Of a stretch of 64,000 bases of DNA, positions 8,801 through 16,315 are shown piece by piece. The position numbers were made by a program, and so were the translations under genes. The stretch is from positions 124,001 through 188,000 of the forward strand of contig NZ_POAF01000007.1 in NCBI RefSeq assembly GCF_003309065.1. Reading direction: 5' to 3'. The notes under the pieces were generated by a model. That model was not told where the DNA came from. It made no database searches and saw nothing but the letters and a program-made list of their open reading frames with translations. How positions within the stretch are numbered: the stretch's first letter is position 1; each line of letters opens with the position of its first letter. Origin of the DNA: Glutamicibacter soli (GTDB lineage Bacteria > Actinomycetota > Actinomycetes > Actinomycetales > Micrococcaceae).

Positions 8801-11689
8801 CAGCAGCTCGCCGAAGCCACCTTCCCGGATGACTCGGCCGTCGGCTGGCAGTACGCCGCCTTCGACACCCCGGTGACCATCTCCGCGAACACCGAGTACG
8901 TGGCGGCCTACCGCAGCAACGGTATCTACCCGGTCTCCCCCGGTGCACTGGGCAGCCCGACGCAGGTCGGCCCGCTGCGCACCAGCGCTTCGGCAGGGCA
9001 CTACACCTATGGCGACCAGTTCCCCAACGCGATGGTCTCCAGCAGCTACCTGGTGGACGTCCGCTTCCAGCCGAAGGGCAAACCAGTCAGCCTTGACCAG
9101 CGCACCCCGGCCAGCGGCGTCTTCGACGCCCCGGTCGACTCGCGGGTCACCGCGACCTTCAGCCAGCCGCTTCAGGCTGGGGCGCAACTGGAGGTCAGCT
9201 CCTCAGGCAACGCCATCGCCGGAACCACGGCGGTGTCGGAGGATGCGAAGAAACTGACCTTCACCCCTGCCGCGCCGCTGCCCGCGGCGAGCGTCATCAC
9301 CGTCACGCCGAAGAACATCTCCGGTGTGGACACCGGTGCGGCGCAGATCCCTGCGTGGACCTTCCGCACCGCGGGCGGCGATGAGCAGCTGCGCACCTTC
9401 CTGGGCGCCCAGGAACCGGCAAACCTCGATCCGTCGGATTCCGCGGCGACTGAGCTTGGCATCAGGCTCACCAGCAGCCAGGACGTCGAGATCCAGGCGC
9501 TGCGCTACTACCAGGGTCCGCTGGGATACGGCGAGCACACCGGCAGCGTCTGGGATGCGCAGGGCAACCTGCTGGGCACCGCCCGCTTCCCGGCCACCAC
9601 CGCCCAAGGATGGCAGACAGCGTTCCTGAGCACCCCGGTCACCTTGGCCGCGGGCGCCGAGTTCACGGTCTCCTACCAGGCACCCAAGGGCGGGTACGTT
9701 TTCACCGGAGCTGACTTCGCCAACGGCAAGTCCGATGGCATCCTGTCGCTGAAGGGCTTCAACGGCGTCTTCGGCTACGGCTCCGGGTCCATGCCAAGCA
9801 GTTCCTGGAACAACAGCAACTACTTCGCAGACCTGGTCTACCGAAGCCTCTCCGGCTCCGGGCAGCCCACCGAAACGCCATCCCCGAGCAGCTCGGCACC
9901 GAGCGACCTGAAGGTCACCTCCCGCAGCCCCGAAGCGCAGGCTTCATCGGTCCAGGCCACCTCTCCGGTGTCCGCCACGTTCAACCGCGCGGTGGCCGAG
10001 GGCTCGACCCTATCCCTGAAGCAGGGCGGAACTGCCGTGGGCGGTGCCGCGGCGCTGAACACCGAGCGGACCACGTTGACCTTCACCCCGCAGGCCCCGC
10101 TGCAGGCGGACACCGTCTACACCGTGGAATTCTCCATCAGCGGGGAACCCGAAGGCTTCGCCAACCCGTCCTCCTATTCATTCCGGACGGCCGCGGTGCC
10201 GGAGGATCCAGCGAACTGCCCGTGCGGACTGTTCGGCAACACCGAGACACCGACAGTCCCGGCGATAGACGACGGAACGCCGGTGACCCTGGGCACCAGG
10301 TTCTCCTCGGACGTCGAAGGAAAGCTGACCGGGCTTGAGTTCTACCGGAGCATCGGAGAAACCGGAACGCATACCGGCACGCTGTACTCGACCACGGGCG
10401 AGGTGCTGGCAACTGTCCAGTTCCCCGACTCCAACGTTTCCGGCTGGCAGTACGCCGCCTTCGAGACACCGGTGCAGATCCAGCCGAACAACGATTACGT
10501 GGCCGCCTACCGCAGCAACGGCATCTATCCGGCGACCCCGGGCAAGTTCGCTGCGGCAACGCAAACCGGGCACCTGAAGACCAGCGCGCAGGCCGGCCAC
10601 TACACCTACGGCACAGGCTACCCAGCCGGCTCGGTAACCACCAGCTACCTGGTGGATGTCAGGTTTGTCCCGAAGGCCGAGCCGGTCACCGTCACCGAAC
10701 GCAACCCGGAAGCCGGAGCCTCGAACATCGCCCTGGACAGCACGCTGAGCGCAACCTTCAGCCAGGCGCTGGAAAGCGGAGCCTCGCTGAAGGTCAGCGG
10801 CCCGGACGGCGAGATCCAGGGGACCTCGCAGCTGGGCCAGCAGGGCACCACCCTGACGTTCACCCCGGCGGCCGCCCTGCCGGAAAGCAGCGTGCTGACA
10901 GTGACGCCGCAGAACATCCGGGGAGTCGACTCCGCCGCGGCCTCCATCGCGCCCTGGACCGTCCACACCTCCGGTGCGGAGATCCAGCTGGACTCCTTCC
11001 TGGGAGACCAGGTCCCGCAGACGCTGGATCCGCAGGATACCGGCGAGGTTGAGCTGGGAATGCATCTGGAGGCTTCCGCGGACCTGACGGTCCACGCCAT
11101 CCGCTACTACCGCGGCAGCACCGGAACCGGGGCATCCAGCGGAAGCCTATGGGACTCCCAAGGCAACCTGCTGGCCACCACGACCTTCGGGCCGGCCGCG
11201 GCTCCAGGCTGGTACACCGCCTACCTGAGCGCACCGGTGGCGATCAGCTCCGGCGAGCAGTTCACGGTCTCCTACCACGCGCCCAACGGCGGGTATGTCG
11301 TCACTGGTGCGGACTTCGCCAACGGGAAGAGCAACGCGGCGTTGAGCCTGTCGGGCAGCAACGGGTTGTACGCCTACGGCTCCGGCAGCAGGCCGACCAG
11401 CTCCTGGAACCACAGCAACTACTTCGCGGATCTGCTGTATTCGGTGACGCAGGCCCCGGCGGCCCGGAAAGCCGCGGGCGGCCCTGCCCCGGCGAAGCAG
11501 GACTCCGGTACGCCAGCCGAATCCCCGGCACCGGAGACAACGACGCCGTCTCAGACTGCCGCTTCCTCCGGGCCAGACCAGCCCTCGGAAACTGCCACAC
11601 CCACCGCGGACGCCGATGAAACACCAACCCCGACGCCAAGCGACACGGACCACGCGGCGCAGCAGCCCTCCAGGCCACCTGAGGCTTGA
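5891..11689 (+). CDS. Large secreted protein: DMFase-like N-terminal domain, five DUF4082 modules, four Ig-like modules
   Basis: An exported protein of 1932 residues. A twin-arginine-free signal peptide (about residues 1-44, ending AVPAVA) is followed by an N,N-dimethylformamidase large-subunit-like domain containing HDEYW at 292-296. After an Ig-like linker, DUF4082 modules start near residues 644, 910, 1170, 1443 and 1703, separated by Ig-like Big_5 modules, and a Pro/Thr/Ser-rich tail (about 1855-1932) ends the protein. Modules 2-3 and 4-5 are one unit duplicated with a 533-residue period. DUF4082 modules are common in actinobacterial and glycan-linked surface proteins, so carbohydrate or wall binding is likely, though unproven. 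ATG 5891 has GGGGG five bases upstream. No LPXTG anchor is visible. Confidence 0.85.
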   Translation: MGFVMGMTRRFIKTLSRTARIAAAACSALALVAVGLTAVPAVAVTPGCGPDVNAIVCENSKAGTSFDEWDIDGAGDDSIQGFATDISVNVGQRVDFKIDTDASAYTIDIYRTGWYQGLGARKIASVQPSVPLPQHQRDCRTDVTTELTDCGTWDVSASWDVPADAVSGVYLAKLTRKDTGGSSHITFIVRNEASTSDVLVQTSDPTWHAYNLYGGSDFYSGADNGRAFKLSYNRPFATRAGVEARDFYFGAEYPLVRFLERNGYDVSYFSGVDTDRHGQLLKNHKVFVSVGHDEYWSGQQRKNVEDARDAGVNLQFLTGNEVYWRTRYEKSPTDQKDYRTLVTYKETWGNNKIDPATEWTGTWRDPRFASTANGGGLPENGLTGTAYVVNSGDLPVTVNAEEGKMRLWRDTPLNAQSPGSKTELAPHTVGYESNEDLPNGFRPPGLIHLSTTTGQVPEYLQDFGNTVAAGNTTHHTTMYRAASGALVFSTGSVQWSWGLDQWHDGNGAPADSRMQQAQVNLLADMDSLPTTLMSGLVMPTAPKDTTAPTVNVTTAPTGSVRNGEKITVKGTASDTGGRVAAVEYSFDGGTTWKAAQGSSNWSFTAVQEGSGEEQLLVRAVDDSANYPQQATEVPLQITGPYSVFGQRVPDTADAGDSAAVELGLRFTAQTDGYVTGVRFYKSKANTGTHTGTLWSLNGTELATVTFSNESAEGWQTASFAKPVEARAGDEFVVSYHAPNGHYSAVTQDFAYRGSEANPIGAAGGFGVPSAGLFTSGTGFPTRDWDRANYFVDAVFETGESISLNAYGHSPIDTARSVPTTTPITATLSKKVDPGSVQITLKDGSNTAVPGSTAYDAATRKAVFTPQAELSKGTTYTAQVTATDTTGNAVSSGGTWSFTTVLATPADPNDCPCGLYRDAEVPAVPAVNDGQPVTLGTRFSATEDGQLLGLEFYRSPGETGAHTGWLYSATGQQLAEATFPDDSAVGWQYAAFDTPVTISANTEYVAAYRSNGIYPVSPGALGSPTQVGPLRTSASAGHYTYGDQFPNAMVSSSYLVDVRFQPKGKPVSLDQRTPASGVFDAPVDSRVTATFSQPLQAGAQLEVSSSGNAIAGTTAVSEDAKKLTFTPAAPLPAASVITVTPKNISGVDTGAAQIPAWTFRTAGGDEQLRTFLGAQEPANLDPSDSAATELGIRLTSSQDVEIQALRYYQGPLGYGEHTGSVWDAQGNLLGTARFPATTAQGWQTAFLSTPVTLAAGAEFTVSYQAPKGGYVFTGADFANGKSDGILSLKGFNGVFGYGSGSMPSSSWNNSNYFADLVYRSLSGSGQPTETPSPSSSAPSDLKVTSRSPEAQASSVQATSPVSATFNRAVAEGSTLSLKQGGTAVGGAAALNTERTTLTFTPQAPLQADTVYTVEFSISGEPEGFANPSSYSFRTAAVPEDPANCPCGLFGNTETPTVPAIDDGTPVTLGTRFSSDVEGKLTGLEFYRSIGETGTHTGTLYSTTGEVLATVQFPDSNVSGWQYAAFETPVQIQPNNDYVAAYRSNGIYPATPGKFAAATQTGHLKTSAQAGHYTYGTGYPAGSVTTSYLVDVRFVPKAEPVTVTERNPEAGASNIALDSTLSATFSQALESGASLKVSGPDGEIQGTSQLGQQGTTLTFTPAAALPESSVLTVTPQNIRGVDSAAASIAPWTVHTSGAEIQLDSFLGDQVPQTLDPQDTGEVELGMHLEASADLTVHAIRYYRGSTGTGASSGSLWDSQGNLLATTTFGPAAAPGWYTAYLSAPVAISSGEQFTVSYHAPNGGYVVTGADFANGKSNAALSLSGSNGLYAYGSGSRPTSSWNHSNYFADLLYSVTQAPAARKAAGGPAPAKQDSGTPAESPAPETTTPSQTAASSGPDQPSETATPTADADETPTPTPSDTDHAAQQPSRPPEA

Positions 11690-11752
11690 GAGCAATAGGA
11701 GAACCGCAGACGCGGGCACACGGGTTGCAAAGGGAGCAGACGTCGAAAAACA

Positions 11753-11797
11753 TGCGTGGCCGGGGAGAAACATTTCTCCCCGGCCACGCATTCTTTT
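11753..11797. terminator. Bidirectional Rho-independent terminator
   Basis: Perfect 18-bp inverted repeat: 11753-11770 (tgcgtggccggggagaaa) and 11773-11790, with a two-base centre and a T-rich tail (ttctttt) on the plus strand. It lies between convergent genes ending at 11689 (+) and 11821 (-). Confidence 0.85.
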
Positions 11798-11820
11798 GTC
11801 CCGCCCCTGGCGCCGCCAGG

Positions 11821-12852
11821 CTAACCGGCCGTTCGCACGACCGATGGCGACCATGCGTGCTCGATGAGCACTTCGGGTTCTGCCTCCGCACGGGCATCAA
11901 TGACGTAGACGTCGCTGTCGCCCAATTCTCCGGCCCGCGGAACACCGTAGAGCAGCCGGTCGTTGTCCAGCCATTCAAGCTGGTCGTCGAATCCGTCACG
12001 CAAGCCGATGATCGTTTCCTTGCCGGTTTTCAGATCAAGCACAGCGATGTCCCAATGCACCGTCGCTCCCAAACCGGTGCGTTTCTTGTAGGCGACACGG
12101 CTCCGGTCCGGGGATACCGAAGGGCACTCGGCGTTCTCGATGACCGACGTCAAGGTCTTGGCGGAGAAACTCCCCCTCATCAGCCAGGTTTTGCCTCCGG
12201 AGGCGACGGTCACGTAGAACTCGTTTTCGGAGACGAAGCTGACACCCCAGACGTTGCGGTCCACGGCAGTGAGCTCCTCGCCGTCAACCATCATGGTGAA
12301 GTCTTCAAGGTTTCCATACCCGGTGCCGTCGGCCCTGGTCACCGTGGTCTCGGTGGAAAAGCTCCCGGCCGCGTAGGAATGACCTGTCACGAATGACGTG
12401 GTCGCCACCAGCCCGCCGTCAGAAATACGGGTGCGGCTCGGGATGCCCGGAAGCGGCAGGGTTTCAACAAGATTTCCCTCAGCGTCGAGCACGTCGTTCT
12501 CGAAGGTCGTGGGGATTCCACGGCGTGTCTTCATGCATGACACCAGCCCCGCGCGCTCGGCCACCCGGTCGCAGGAGATGTCCGTCAAGGCACGCTGGCC
12601 TGACGGCGCATTCAGGGCAACGGCGGCCATTGAACCGTAGCCCTCGCCCGGGGCGGTATTGCGGAAAACGATGCGGTCACCTTCCGGCATGGAATCGCGC
12701 AGTGCAGCCGCCGAGGCGCCGCTTGTGCGTTCCTGGTAGCGCTGGAAGGCCTGCACGCTGTAGACGCCGGCAGCACCGAGCACCAGCACCGCAATGACTA
12801 TCAGGACCAATGTCCTCTTTTTTCCTAGGCCCTTGGGCTCCGTATCGCTCAT
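11821..12852 (-). CDS. Membrane-anchored TolB/PD40-like beta-propeller protein
   Basis: A protein of 343 residues with one N-terminal transmembrane helix (about residues 14-34, LVLIVIAVLVLGAAGVY) and an extracytoplasmic part. Segments such as CPSVSPDRSRVAYKK, WDIAVLDLKTG and LEWLDNDRLLYGV have the rhythm of WD40-like PD40 repeats found in TolB-type propellers. No catalytic motif was seen. Its ATG shares one base with the TGA of the preceding MFS gene (TGATG), so it is the last gene of a three-gene operon. It probably acts as a surface or sensor-like accessory of that operon; function is unknown. Confidence 0.7.
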   Translation of the reverse strand: MSDTEPKGLGKKRTLVLIVIAVLVLGAAGVYSVQAFQRYQERTSGASAAALRDSMPEGDRIVFRNTAPGEGYGSMAAVALNAPSGQRALTDISCDRVAERAGLVSCMKTRRGIPTTFENDVLDAEGNLVETLPLPGIPSRTRISDGGLVATTSFVTGHSYAAGSFSTETTVTRADGTGYGNLEDFTMMVDGEELTAVDRNVWGVSFVSENEFYVTVASGGKTWLMRGSFSAKTLTSVIENAECPSVSPDRSRVAYKKRTGLGATVHWDIAVLDLKTGKETIIGLRDGFDDQLEWLDNDRLLYGVPRAGELGDSDVYVIDARAEAEPEVLIEHAWSPSVVRTAG

Positions 12853-14168
12853 CAGTTCTCTTCAGCTGGCTGGGAGGATTTTCCGAGCAAAAGATACCAA
12901 GCCAGCGGGACTACGAGCAAAAGCAGGGCTGCGGCGCCGAGCAGGGCGAGGTTCGCCCCGAACAACACCCACAGCACGCCGAAGCCCGTGGCGGACAGCA
13001 AGCGGGCCACGGCCACCACCGTCTGCGCAGCGCCGATGCCAGTGGACACCGACCCCTCCGGCGACAGCTGGCCAGCCAGGGCCGCCAGCACGCCGTCGGT
13101 CGCCGCGTAGAACAGCCCCAGCGCCGCCAGCGCCGAAACGATGAAGATCAGCGATCCTCCCCCGCTGGCGCACAGGTACGCGAGAGCCAAGGCGAGATGG
13201 CCCAAGACGAATACCGCGGCCCGGGACGTCCGGTCTGCGAGCTTGCCCAGCGGGATTGCCAGTAGCAGGAACACCAGGTTTGAACCGACGAATAGCAGCG
13301 GGAACCAGAAGTAGTCCATCGTCCCGTGCGCCATCAGCGCCAGGTATACGAAACCGTCGCCGACCGTCAGCAGTCCGAGCAAGCCGGCGGCGCACAGCAT
13401 CCTGCCCATCCGCCCGCGGGACAGCATCCGCAGCATCGGCTTGAATTTCAGCGCCCGGATGCTCCGTCCCGGCTCCTCCGCCGTAGCAGCCGGCGAGTTG
13501 TGGGCCTGCGCTGCAGGAAGCGGCTTCGCTCCCAGCTTGCGATTGGGCACTACCAGCACGAGTACCGCAACACCGAGAATCGCCACGGCCAATGACAGTA
13601 CGAAGACCGCCCGGTATCCGTCCGGTACCAGGAGCAGGACGACAAATGCCAGCATCGGACCCACCGTGGCTCCAATGGTGTCCAGCAGCCGGTGCAGGCC
13701 GAAGGAGCGCGCCAAATGCTCGGGCTGGGAGGCCTGCTGGATCATTGCATCGCGCGGTGCCGTGCGGATGCCCTTGCCCACGCGGTCCACGCCGATCACC
13801 GCCGCGATGCCGGCGAAGCCCGTGGCAAACAGCAGACCGACACGGGCCACCATTGACAGCCCGTAACCTGCGACAGCTACCGGTTTGGGCCGGCTGGTCT
13901 GGTCAGCGGCGTAACCGGCGGCGATGCGGACCAGCGCGCTGGCCGACTGGTTCAGGCCTTCGAAAAATCCATAGGCAATCATGGACAGTCCCAGTGCACC
14001 GGTGATGTACATGGGAAGGATGGCAGCGACGGATTCCGAGGAGATGTCGGTCAGCATGCTCACGATGCCCAGGGCAATGACCGTCGGAGAGGCCTTGAAC
14101 GCCACCTGGGCGGCCCGCGAAGTGTTGGACGCCTTGTTGCTTCTCCAATCCGAGAGGCTCAGATACAT
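12852..14168 (-). CDS. Major facilitator superfamily transporter
   Basis: A 438-residue polytopic membrane protein with about 12 hydrophobic segments. It has MFS features: an early acidic/Ser-rich TM1-TM2 loop (SMLTDISSESVAAILPMYI), a charged cytoplasmic loop GYAADQTSRPKPVAVAG, and a central basic loop. The layout resembles drug/proton antiporter or sugar-efflux types, but substrate cannot be inferred. It starts 3 bases after the upstream gene and overlaps the downstream TolB-like gene by one base. The operon lies beside polysaccharide genes, so export of a small envelope precursor is possible. Confidence 0.8.
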   Translation of the reverse strand: MYLSLSDWRSNKASNTSRAAQVAFKASPTVIALGIVSMLTDISSESVAAILPMYITGALGLSMIAYGFFEGLNQSASALVRIAAGYAADQTSRPKPVAVAGYGLSMVARVGLLFATGFAGIAAVIGVDRVGKGIRTAPRDAMIQQASQPEHLARSFGLHRLLDTIGATVGPMLAFVVLLLVPDGYRAVFVLSLAVAILGVAVLVLVVPNRKLGAKPLPAAQAHNSPAATAEEPGRSIRALKFKPMLRMLSRGRMGRMLCAAGLLGLLTVGDGFVYLALMAHGTMDYFWFPLLFVGSNLVFLLLAIPLGKLADRTSRAAVFVLGHLALALAYLCASGGGSLIFIVSALAALGLFYAATDGVLAALAGQLSPEGSVSTGIGAAQTVVAVARLLSATGFGVLWVLFGANLALLGAAALLLLVVPLAWYLLLGKSSQPAEEN

Positions 14169-14171
14169 TCC

Positions 14172-14912
14172 CTAGTCCTCGACCTTGAAAACGCCGGCGG
14201 CGTTGATTTCGGTCAGTCCTGTGGGCAGCTGGTGCAGCGTCACCGTGGCCGTGTCCTGACCGAATCCCGCCTGCAACCGGGTGCTCCCGTCAGCGTCGGT
14301 ACTGGTGCTCGCCAGCCACTGGAGATCCTTGAAGTGCGACTCGTAGAACGCGAGGACGTCCTCTACGCTCTGCTTGCTTCGCCCCTGCACTCCAACCATG
14401 ACCATCGAAGACTGCACGGATACCGAAGACTTCTCTACATCGGAAGATTGTGGCAAAGGAAGCGCTTTTTTGGGGAATCCCTTAGTCAGTTTCCCTTCTG
14501 CGGTGGCGGCTTTTGGCGCCTTTTTCAAGACGTCCGTGCGTGGTTCAGTTGAAGGTAAGCCACTTGGTGACGGCGACGACTCAGCCTTGATTTCCAATCG
14601 CCTGTCCGGCGCGCTCGGCTTCGGATCCCAACTAGGCCTCGTCGGCTGTGCCTGAGGATCTACTGCAAGACTGTCTTTGTCAGACTGATTGCCGTCTGCA
14701 GATGAGGTCGGAGCAGCAGTTGTATTCGTCTGCGGTGTTTGCGAAACCTGAGGTGATTCATCGGCTGCTTTGTCGCTTGATTGCCCGTCCGGAGAAATTT
14801 GATCCGTCTGGTCCGATGCTTTGCTATTGCCGGCCTGATTTAGCCCGTAACCGACGCCAAAAAGTAGCGCCGCGATTGCAAGCATGACGATGATAATTGT
14901 CCTGATTTTCAT
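14172..14912 (-). CDS. Membrane-anchored Ser/Thr/Pro-rich protein of unknown function
   Basis: A 246-residue protein: one N-terminal transmembrane helix (MKIRTIIIVMLAIAALLFG), a long low-complexity linker rich in Ser, Asp, Gln, Thr and Pro (about residues 25-130), and a small C-terminal globular domain (about 150-246, with VEDVLAFYESHFKDLQWL). The C-terminal domain resembles small alpha/beta domains of lipoproteins but I do not recognise the family. ATG 14912 is chosen because TTGGGGGAAAA directly precedes it. It is the first gene of the operon with the MFS transporter and TolB-like protein. The linker suggests the domain stands off into the cell wall. Confidence 0.75.
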   Translation of the reverse strand: MKIRTIIIVMLAIAALLFGVGYGLNQAGNSKASDQTDQISPDGQSSDKAADESPQVSQTPQTNTTAAPTSSADGNQSDKDSLAVDPQAQPTRPSWDPKPSAPDRRLEIKAESSPSPSGLPSTEPRTDVLKKAPKAATAEGKLTKGFPKKALPLPQSSDVEKSSVSVQSSMVMVGVQGRSKQSVEDVLAFYESHFKDLQWLASTSTDADGSTRLQAGFGQDTATVTLHQLPTGLTEINAAGVFKVED

Positions 14913-15257
14913 TTTTCCCCCAACGTTACCCCTTCCCCCAAGAAGGCACGATAACTCCCACAATCAAGCTTATGACAGTGTCACCGTCTGGCATAGCACC
15001 TGTGCGAATTCAGCGCTCATGTCCGACCAAGACCAGCCGTATCAACTGATGTCTGGGGACCGCTGACTCCAAAATTTCTCGCCGGCCAGCCACCTTTGCC
15101 GATTTCGAGCAGGCTGGCGTTGGCTACGGCGGAAGTTTGGAGCGCGGCGTTGGGACAAGATGAGTCGGGCCGGAGCACATTCTCTATCGTGTTCGATTCG
15201 ATTCACCTTGCTTCCGGCAAATTTGCGGACGTGCCGCTTCGGGCCGCGTCTTACACT
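14913..15257. other. Intergenic region upstream of the three-gene envelope operon
   Basis: No gene is supported. On the minus strand a second CTTGGGGGAAG lies about 20 bases upstream of the gene's own GGGGG ribosome site. The composition is more AT-rich than the flanking genes downstream, marking one edge of the lower-GC block. No clear hairpin or promoter consensus was found. Confidence 0.4.
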
Positions 15258-16271
15258 CTACGAATTTTCAGCGGCAGCCGATAGGGCCTTACGCTCGGCT
15301 TTGGTGTAGAAGCGATCCTTGAGTTTAAGACATGGTTTTTCCATCCATGCATAGGAAGCGGCCGGAACAGCTAGGCAGAGTACCGCCTTGGCTGCCAACG
15401 CTCCTGGTGAGGATCCGAGAAAAGCCAACGCGCCAATAAGAGGTAAGTTCCACAAGTAAATCCCATAGGAACGTTGCCCCACCCAAACCATGGGTTTACT
15501 ACTTAAGAATCGATGTACAACACCGCGAGTTCGTTGTGCGGCCCAAACAACAATGACCAATCCCAATAGCGGAATTAGAATGATTCCACCTCTTGAGTAG
15601 ACATTGACAGGAATCCGGCCGTCCACGAAGGCAAAACCGACAAGCACCACGGCGCTCCCCAGAGCCACAACGGATGGAATCTTAACTTGCATTCGATTAA
15701 GAAGAAGGGCTGCTGCACACCCAACGAGGAGTTGCCCGGCACGAGTATCCGGCGCGTAATACAGCCGATCTTGACTCCAACCGGCCGTCAAGAACATGAT
15801 GACCGGATAGACGAGCACAAGGCCAAGCATGGTGAAAGCGACCCAGCGCCATTGCTTGGGCAACTTGAATCCAAGAACCAGCAAGATCGGCCATACAAGA
15901 TAGAAATGTTCTTCGACGCTGAGTGACCAAGTGGGAAGCATCGAGCCAAGATCGGCCGCGTGGTTGGCGGCGATCCATGAAGACGAATAAGTGATTGCGG
16001 CAGCCGTCCCGACAAGCGATTCATGAGCTTGAGGAATTCCGGGCACCAACCAATAGATCAGCGCCCAGACTGATGCAACTAAGAAGAGTGCTGGGAACAA
16101 TCGCAGAGCACGACGAAGATAGAAGTTCTTGAAACTAAACGCTCCCGAACGCATGATTTCGGCGCTGATGATCTGAGTAATCAAAAATCCGCTGAGCACG
16201 AAAAATACATCAACGCCTATATAGCCGCCTGGTAACAAGGTCGTGCGCGCGTGAAATACAACGACAGCCAA
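15258..16271 (-). CDS. Acyltransferase_3 family membrane O-acyltransferase, 5' end broken by a frameshift
   Basis: A polytopic protein (about ten TM segments) of the OafA/acyltransferase_3 family, which transfers acyl groups such as acetyl from acyl-CoA to extracellular glycans. The sequence FHARTTLLPGGYIGVDVFFVLSGFLIT contains the family's first catalytic block, including the histidine. In this frame only TTG at 16271 is available as a start and it leaves out the conserved DGLRALAVL. That missing part is found just upstream: the frame reads S-A-D-G-L-R-A-L-A-V, while a -1 frame beginning at ATG 16315 reads MKYLPQL. One missing base between 16294 and 16295 would join them into MKYLPQLDGLRALAV. 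The gene is therefore either decaying or affected by a sequencing error. Confidence 0.75.
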   Translation of the reverse strand: MAVVVFHARTTLLPGGYIGVDVFFVLSGFLITQIISAEIMRSGAFSFKNFYLRRALRLFPALFLVASVWALIYWLVPGIPQAHESLVGTAAAITYSSSWIAANHAADLGSMLPTWSLSVEEHFYLVWPILLVLGFKLPKQWRWVAFTMLGLVLVYPVIMFLTAGWSQDRLYYAPDTRAGQLLVGCAAALLLNRMQVKIPSVVALGSAVVLVGFAFVDGRIPVNVYSRGGIILIPLLGLVIVVWAAQRTRGVVHRFLSSKPMVWVGQRSYGIYLWNLPLIGALAFLGSSPGALAAKAVLCLAVPAASYAWMEKPCLKLKDRFYTKAERKALSAAAENS

Positions 16272-16315
16272 GACGGCTAATGCCCGTAGACCGTCAGCTG
16301 AGGCAAGTACTTCAT

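Noticed and set aside
7187-9187. A 666-codon minus-strand frame inside the DUF4082 protein gene
   Set aside because: It is antisense to a well-supported plus-strand gene, has a Gly/Arg/Val-biased composition typical of shadow frames in high-GC DNA, and shows no domain.
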